DNA of 49,446 nucleotides, taken from Candidatus Omnitrophota bacterium. GTDB lineage: Bacteria; Omnitrophota; Omnitrophia; Omnitrophales; Omnitrophaceae. The notes beneath the pieces were generated by a model. It saw only the letters and a list, made by a program, of their open reading frames with translations, was not told where the DNA came from and ran no database searches. Positions 11,901-20,900 of the stretch are shown here, in pieces. Both the position numbers and the translations under genes were made by a program. Each line of letters starts with the position of its first letter. Position 1 is the stretch's first letter. The DNA lies in contig JAKQXH010000107.1 of NCBI GenBank assembly GCA_029561555.1, positions 1 to 49,446 of the forward strand, in the 5' to 3' direction.

Positions 11901-14900
11901 GGATCCAACATTCCCCGCCTCATGATCAGAAAAGGATCGGACGTGACAATAATCTCCACATTCCGATAACGCCTGCGCATTTTCCGCCTACTCAAGGTCA
12001 TTAAATTCCCTAAATCCGTCAGAAGATTTTCGATCAAGGGAGAAATGCCCGCCTCATCAATTCTTTCCTCCGTCCGTTTCAGTAGCGCCGCAACTTTTTC
12101 CATCGAAAAGCTATCCGCTTCGTCCCGAACCGACATTTCGTTCAATTCCATCCAAAGGAGCGCCGCTTCCCCGGGTTCATATTCTTCGTCAAGACGCTTC
12201 AGCGTAACGGACCGTCGTTCCGAAGGTCCGATTCCCAACGACCGTAAAAATCCGTTTTCCGCGGCAGTCAGCGGTTCGCTCTCAAATATTTTCCGGCGTA
12301 TCGTTTCCAGTCTGCTCTGGCGCCCGCGTAAAACCTCCAAGAATGCCGGATCAGCCTGATAATTTTCAAACAAGCGGGCGACGGGACTCCCTTCCATTTC
12401 TTCCAAAATTTTCCCGTCCGACCGGACCTCTGTCAGCAATTCCGACAAAACCGACCGGATTCTCTTCTCGACTTTCTGCTCCTCAAGCACAAAATCCCCT
12501 AAACGCTCCCATCCCGGCGTATCCCGCGTCACTCTCGTTTCCTCGGTCCAAACGCGCCAGAAATCTTCTTGATCCGCCATGAATTCGACCCGGGCCCCGT
12601 AGCGCCGCGCTCCTTCCTGCCGGTTCCGCCACGCCGGAAAAGTTCCGTCAAAGACATGTGAAAGGGCCTCTCCGAAACGTCCGATTTCGCGCCGGAAAAG
12701 CTCCTTCCGGTCCCCCTCGCGAGATTCCTCTTCGCCCCGCTTCAGAGAAATTAAAAGGCCGTAGACATTTTCGATCTCTTCCGCGCCTAATTCCCACAAA
12801 CGTTCGGGGGCAATTTCCAAACCTAAAGCTTCTCTAAAATAATTTTGAAGAACCGCGGGACTTTTCTCCTCGATTATTTTTGCCAATCCCGGAAAATCAT
12901 TGCCCGAACCGCCAAAGACCTCCCCAAAAGAATCTTCCAGCAAAGGCGCAATCGAAGCCAGTTTGCGCAATAACGCAAGCCGCTCTCCTAGATCAAAACG
13001 CTCGTCCTCAAGGGCAGGGAGCCAAGCAACCGGAATCGTTTGAATCGCAGCCAGGCAGGATAAGAGTTCCTGAAATCGCATTCTCAGATTCCCCCCCCGC
13101 CGCGTGATTTGTTCGGCAAGAGTAACGAAACTTTCTTTTCTCCGCTCGGGGTCCTCGGCATCCTGCAGAAAAATCAATCCGGCCATCAAGACATAGTCCG
13201 GGATAGACTCGCTTCCCCACCGGTAATTTCGGACCACCCCGGAAAGCGTTGCGGCCGTTTCATCCGTCGGCGTGACGCCTTCCGTTTCAACCGCCCCCCG
13301 ATAAGTCTGATTTAGAAATCCGGGTAATCCCCGGTAAATTTTCCGGCGGAGATAACGGTTTGAGATCCCCTTGAGCGAGGCAAGAATCTTGAAATCTTCC
13401 GGATCGAAATTTTCCTTTTCTGCGATTTCGACAATGGCCCGAACAAGCGGCGTTAAGTCTTCCCGCAAGACATGTCCGTCATGCGCCAACTCAAGAATGG
13501 CCCGCCTCTGTTCCGGGTCGGCAACCGCGTAAAGCCCTCCCAGTTGTGCCGCAATTCGAAGTGTTCTCTTCCGGGCCCCCGTCAATCCCCTCCCTCCGGA
13601 AAAATCGGCAAGCAGATCCGGAAAAAAAGCGCCCGCAGCAGGGGGAAGCCCCTTCTCCTCTTCCTCGGGAGAAAGGTCGTCTCCCTCATCCCAAAAAGTT
13701 TCCGGAACTTCAAAAGGCCCCTCCAAAATGCGCTGATACCGGAGCTGCTGGGCCTCTAACCGCCTTTTGTGAATTTGAGTGACCGTCCCCGCCTCGTAAT
13801 ATTCCCGGTCTTGACCGGACAAACCTTCTCCGAACTTCTGTCCGTATTTCGAAATCATGAAAATGACATTGACGGTCTCCCGAGGATGATCCGGGCGATT
13901 GGGGCCAAATGCCCGCGCCATGGACTGATACATTTCCGTAAAAGTCTCCGGCATTTGCGCATAAATCCACGCGTCCGCCCGGGAGAGATCGATCCCGACT
14001 CCCGCGCGCACATTGATCACCATAATCCGGACACCCGGATCTTCCTGAAAACGGTGTCTCTCATAATTTTTAGCGGTAATCGGGCGGCCGTTTGAATCTC
14101 TCCGGATTTCCCCGCTCTCATCCCTTGCCCATCCCGTAACCCGGCCATCAATCCGCGCCACGCCGTATCCGCCGTACCGCTTCAGGATATCTTCAACCAT
14201 AAAAACATTCTGCGCGGCGATCACGATTTTTCGCTCCGGATCAGCGAGTTGCTCCCGAACCACCTCGTCCAGCCGCTCCCAGTAAGTGCCGTCCGGATCA
14301 AGCCCCACGTGAGGAGGGTCCGTTTCAATCCACCGCAAAAATTTGATCTTGTCTGGAATATTCAAGTCTTCATGCCGCAATATCTGCGCCGGCTTTTCCC
14401 GGTCGGCCACACGACGGACCCTGCCTGTCCGTACCGCCGGGTTATACGTGTCCGCCACAAAATCCTTAAAGCTCCGGACAATATCCAATGCCTGCCGGGT
14501 CATTTCAGGAGACATTTCCCATTCGCAATCAACCGGCGGGGTCTTTCTCGGAATCGCCAGAGTACCTGCCGGAGTCTTTCCCTCCTCGTAAATTTCCCAA
14601 ACATCCTCCCGGTGACGGCGAAGACTTAACGTCCCCAACTCCCGATTCAACAGCCGAAATCCTTCGAAACTGTCCGTAAACGTGTGTTTGAACACATACC
14701 CGCCGTCCGCCCGAGCCCATTCCGGCGGATTGGCCGAATCCTTGAGAAGATAATGAAACAACGCATAAAGTTTGTGGGGGTCCGTACGGTAAGGCGTTGC
14801 GGTTAAAACCCATTTCTTTTTCGGATTGATTTTCTGAACAACAAAAGCCTGCTGCGCATTCAGCCGGCTTTCCCCCGAAACAAAATTTTCGGCGTACTGC

Positions 14901-17900
14901 CATTCATCCAAAATAATCCCGTCCAGCGCTTCCTGCAAAACTCCGAGCTCTTCGTCGCTCATTTGCCGAAGCGTTTCGTAACTGACATGGAGAAGGGTGT
15001 TTTTACGGCCACGGACCGCATCAAGCAATTGCCGGCGGTTAGAAGGAGAACCCCGCAGCACCACGACCGCTTGACGGTCCGTTCCCTTCAACCGCCCGAT
15101 CGCTTCTTGAACTTCCCCCGCACTGCTGTCCGCCGACACAAATTCAACGCCAAGCCGGTCCGAGAAACTCTTACGTTCTTCTTCAAGCCATGTATCAATC
15201 ACCCCGGCGGGGGACACAATCAGAGTCCGGTCATTCATCTCCAGCGCGGCCAGCGCCTGAATGGTCTTTCCGACCCGGGCTCCGTCCAAAAGCGCATAAC
15301 GGTCATGCTGTCTCAACCGATAGGCCCCGATGGCCTCATGCGGTTCCAGAGGCGTTTGGATATGTTCCGGCCGGAACGCAGCGGCGACCAGAAATTCGTC
15401 CCGCACCCGTTCCTTTAAACGGTTGAGCAGAGGAAGATCCGACCGGCCGATTTTCGCTTCCAATTGCCGGATCTTTGTTTCCGGATCTTTTCGGTATTCC
15501 TTGTAAACCCAATTGATAAATACGCGGATGATAACTTCCTGGTCTTTCTCGTCGAGATTGGAAAACAAAGCCGCTTTTTCAAGCAGTGTCTTAAGAAAAA
15601 CATCAACAAAATTAAGTCCGCGGTCCGGAAACCCGTGAAACCTCGTCACCTCCCCGAGATGAAGACTCCGGAACCCCCAGATCAGCTTTTCGAGCTCTTC
15701 CAAAGTAAGGTCCGCGCCGCGGAGAAAATAAGCCAGCAACTGCTTTAACTCGCCGGGATGATCCATCCCCAAAGCGAACAATTCCCTCAATCCCTGCTTT
15801 GTCACAAACGCATCGATCTCCCCGGGCGTAGACAAAATTTTCCTTTTCCAAACAACCGGATAATCTTTGAGATTTTTCCCGGAACGTGGCTCAAAAAGAC
15901 CGTGCCGAACGCTCATCAGTTTCCGCCCCCGGTATACCGCAAAGAAATTTAACCCGGGAGGAAATCTTTCGAGGTTGATTTTTATCGGCCGAATCCCTTT
16001 ATCGCGCGGAAAATAAACCTGCCCGGTCGTAAGCGAAAAATAACTGCCGGGATCGCCTTGCACAATCCGAATGCGATCATCGTCCGGCAAATCCGTCAGC
16101 TTCATTACGGAACGCCGTTCGCTTCTCCGGACCCCATGATCTTCCCCCAAAGACGCTCCGGTTTTCATATTTCTCAATTGATGCAAAACCGCGATGGCGG
16201 TCGCAACGCTCCAGGCCTGCGCGTCCGGCCCGCGGCGGGCATGAACACCGTCGTAAGAATCTCCGGACAAGAGCTCCGGCAGGCTGCGCTGAGGATTGTA
16301 TTGAAGAATCGGCTCAAGATCTTTTCGTATCTGACTTTCGGCTTCTTCGGGGCTCATCATCCCGTTTTGCGCGGCGGCAAGAAAATAAAAGGGATACAAC
16401 CATACCCAGCCCAGTCCGTTGTGATAAGCGGCGTTCTTATTCAATCCATCCCGTTCAGCAACCTCGAAATCATGCCGGTAAACGGCAAACGGTGCCGCTT
16501 CCGGAGCCAGACTTCGCAATGCTCCCGGGATGAGAAGCTTTGCCTTGATCGTCCCGAGAATTTCCCTCGCCTTTTCCCCCTCCGCCAAACCGAAAAGAAC
16601 GGCAAAAAGCTGATTCGGCCTTACGGCCGGGTCCGCCCATCCTTTTCGGACGGAATCATCCGGCGTCATGACACCGTCCGTCCCGAGGATGTCGTACAAG
16701 GAATGATTTCCGGCATTCCAAAAATAGCGCGGAAAATTTTCTTTCATGCGGTCCGCAAGTGTCCTGGCCTCCTGAATCCTTTGCCTTTCCTCGGGCCGGA
16801 GCTTCTCCGTCAAATCCGCAACGCGCCGCAACGCGTTGAACCAAAGCGCCTGAATCTCCACGGGATACCCCTGTCTCGGCGTGAATTCCGTGTCCATCCA
16901 CGTATATTTCTCCCGCGGCACGAGAATAAAACCGGTTGCGGGATCCATTTGAATACTTCTTTCGGCAATCCCGTTTCGTACAAGATCTTCCCCTGACATC
17001 CGGTAGCGGTCGACAATCTCCCACAGCACCTCAAGCAGACTCTGCCCTTCCCGCATGGGTTCCTTCAAAAAATCATAATCGCCCGTGGCGCGCACATATT
17101 GAAATACCGCTTCCGAAAACCAAAGCGGCGCATCGACGGTGTTCCGGTTGAATCCGCCGTACCAATTGATGACGTTGTACATGACGTCGCCGTCCGGATT
17201 TTTCCCGTCAATCCGTTTGCGGTGATCCGGGTCCATCCCGGGCCGTCCTTCCGGATCAATTCCGGCCCATCGCCGGATAAGTTCTTTCGACAATTCCTTT
17301 GCGGATTTCCGCCCCTCCGGAAAATCAACCGATTCCCCGCCCGCCGCCATTTGGATCAGCCCGAGCAGACTGATCGCAAAATCGCGCCCCCATTCCTGGT
17401 CCCCGAAATGTGTTCCGCGGCCGCCGGCATAAATGGCGGGTTTGTCAAACGGATCGAAAGAAATGAACTTCTCGTACCCCTGCGCCAACGCCTGATAAAA
17501 AGGATCCCGCGGTAAAGCGGAAGAGGTTCCGCCCAAAGAAGCCGCTGTCTGCCCGGAAATCTCCCTGAGAGAAAAAATATAGGCTTGTCCGGGTTCAAGT
17601 TTAAAGCGGAGGGCATTTTCTTCCGAAGAAAAATCCTGCCCGGGCACAAATTCGGTCTTCTCGCCGGTTTCCAAATTTGTCAGACTGAAAGAATGGTCCC
17701 GGGGAAGCCCGAGGCTCTCAAAACCGGCTTTGCCGTCGAAATAAACGGAACCTTCCTGACGCCGGGGAGTCACATTGATGACCACCAGAACGGTTTCGTT
17801 CTCCGATCTTCGGAGAAAACTCGAGACATTCGGCCAGTTGCTGTTTCTCAAAAAGGCCAGTGTGCCGGGTCTTGAAAAAACGGGATGTTCGCGGCGGACA

Positions 17901-20900
17901 CGAAAAATCGCGCCCAGATCCTCCCGGATATCATAGCGCCGGCCGGAAGAGTCCATCGGACTCGGCACATCCCAATGCCAATGCTCATTCCCGGCTTCGT
18001 TGTAACGCATATCGTTGGGATTCGGCCCGCCCTGCCCCCACTCGTCTCCCTGCAGGAAAAGACCTATTTCCTGCGTGTAATTAACCAAACGTTGAACCGC
18101 AACGGTTGTCACTTTCTCCTGCTCAAGAGAACCGTCGGTGCAGGTGATGGCTTGGAACGCAAACGGAACTCTGGGAGTGTCATGCATGGTATTCTGCCCG
18201 AAATGATAATCATGCGCCGTCCATGTCAACTGCGCTTCAAGTCCGCCCAACCCGCCTTTCGCGGGGTATTCGATGCTGCGATAAAGCAAAAATCCATTTC
18301 TGGCCAGGTCATGCGCGTCATCGTCCGTCCCGCCCAGCTGTTCGGTAATCGGAAGAATGTCGCGGCCCCGGTAAATCTTTTCGTTCACCGCCCGGCGGAT
18401 CTCCGGCGCGCTCATATGCGCCGCATCCCAGCGGAACCCGTCAAATCCCAAATCAAGCCAATAGCGGAAAATCCTCAGGATGGGTTCGTATCCAAACTGC
18501 CGGACCCGGTCATAATCCCAGTATCCCTGGCCGTGCCAGGTTTGTTTGTCTCTTCCGCCCAGTTTGTCGTAAACCGGATTTCTCACCTTTCCGTTTTCCC
18601 ATTCAAAATAATCGGGATGATGGATCGCCAAGGCGCCTTGGTCATTTTGAAAAAACGGGAGATCAAAAAAAAGCCTCACACCCATTCGATGCGCAAATGC
18701 GATCGTTTCCTTCAATTGCATTAAAGCGACATATTGTTCAAAAATGTAAAATCCGTCCCCGGCCGTTTCCGAACCGACAAGACGGGCGTATTCGGTCGTT
18801 TGTCTTACCTGAGCGCGAATATTCTCCGGCGGAAGATTCTTCTCGCCGTCCGTTCGAAGCGCGTAAATCGCCTTGGTGTCCGCGTAGTTCCTGATATCCT
18901 GGAATGCGGGGCTTTTGAGGAAAGCTCGGAAGCCGGGATCCTCCCGCATGATCCGCTTGAAAGATTCGAATTTTTCCTCCGGAGTCCGGCCTTCATAAGG
19001 GACCTTCTCCCAATCGATATATGCCGGATTGATCCCGAACGGACTGATAGCTTCGTACGGACTGAACGTAAACGAATCCGTAAGCGGTAGCAGCATCAGC
19101 GCGTTGATGCCGATGCGTTTCGCCGGATCGGGATTTTCCTTAAGATCTTTCAGGTACCACATCAAATCGGTGAAAGTCCCGCTGCGGGCCTGAGACGTTC
19201 CCGGTCTTCGAAGTGTCTTGATGAAAGAAATTCCGACATTCAGTCCCTGCGTCGCCCATGCCGGAAAAACGCGGGCGGAAGATTTCTGCCAATCATGCCC
19301 CGCCCAATACGTAAAAGTTCTCGCTCCGTCTTTCATCTCCAAATAAGGCAGGAACAAATATCCTCCGGTCGCGCCGGCTTTCAGGCGGACCTCCCACACA
19401 TCGAAATCCCCGTCCCGGCTTTTCCTTTCGAATTCCAGTCCGTCCTGTCCGGGCAATTCCGTTTCGACAGCAATACGGCTGATTTCCTCCCGGAGCCCCA
19501 CCGGTGTCCGTACCCGGAGAAGGATCTCGCCGCCCGGCGTTCTTGTGACGACATTTCGAACTCCGTTCTCAAATTGGACCCGAATATCCTCAAATAACCT
19601 CCTTCTGACCCCTACTATAAAATTTTCGCCGGGATTCCCCGCCCAATATCTTAAAATTTCACCGGTTTCTCGGATTTCAACGAAAGGCATAAAAGCATAG
19701 TTCCCTTCCTTGGGATTCTCAAAACGGGCTTCCCAGACATCAAAATCCCCTTCCTGTCCTTTTTTTTCAAAAATTTTATCTTCCTGGCCGGGAAAATCGG
19801 TATACATTGCCAGCCGTGCAATCCTTTCTCTCAAACCGACCGGGACCTTAACCTTAAGAACAATATCTTCCCCTTCAGGAATCGATAAAAATTGTCCGAT
19901 GCCGTTTTCAAATTGGGCGCCGATATCCCAAAAATGCATATTTCGGACTTGAGCAGGGAGTTCGGGTGATTCGCCTCCCCCGCCGAGACTGGCGGCTTTT
20001 ACTTCCGGATAATTCCGAGCGCCTTCCGCATGGCTTTTCGAAACAAAATTCCCTTTCGAAAGAACTGCCCGGACTGCCCGACGGATCAATTCATCCTCGC
20101 CTTCTAAGCGTTCAAGAATCTCCGTAGCTTGCAAGGCGTCGGGAATCGCGAGACTTTGGGCCGCGAAGGCCTCCGAACCCGTCATCCGCGCGAAATAATC
20201 CTCGCTTGAGATTTCCCCTTCAATGGCAGGTTCAATCTCGATGAAGCCAACCCCCTGCTCTTCAAACGCTTCCGCCAAACCGGTCGAGTGAAAGCCGCCG
20301 GTAATCAAAACCGCGCTCGAGGCCCCTTCTTTTTTGATCTCGCGCAGCGTGTTCCCGGCAAGAATTGCGTCCCGCCTGCGGACGTTTTCATAAAATCGAA
20401 TCGCTTGTTCGAAAATTCTCCCGGCCTTCGCATCTTCGAGCTCCGTCGTTGCGGAGTCTTCCGCGATCCCTTCCGACAGCCGGTCCGTCATTTTTGCCAA
20501 TAACCGGGGAGAAAATGAATTCCGGTTCCCGCGGATTTTTTCCCAATCCTGGCGGACGAGTTCCAATTGAAAGAGATCCTGAAGCAATCGGGTTTTTCTG
20601 AAAATATAGACGAGTTTTTTGGCTTTTTGGCTTTTGGCCAGGCGGGCCAGAAGCACCCCTCCCAAACGTTCGGTCTCTTCGAATAGCCCCCGGGGATCGA
20701 TTTCAAGGCCAAAAGTCCGCGTTTTCGCCCATTTCATGAGATCCGGATACGCTTCGGCCGAAAACGGGTGATCCCGCGTCGCCTCAAAAAGTTCCCCGAA
20801 CAAAAACCGGACGTCTTTCTCCTTTTCCAGTTCCGACACCTTCGCCAGCAAATCCGGCCGGACGTTCTTCGACTCAAGCTCACGAACCAAACGGCTTTTA

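Noticed and set aside
15976..15996. Exact GCCGATAA on the minus strand inside the giant ORF
   Set aside because: The TAAA upstream is only 8 nt away instead of 15, and the site is inside coding sequence with no gene start nearby.
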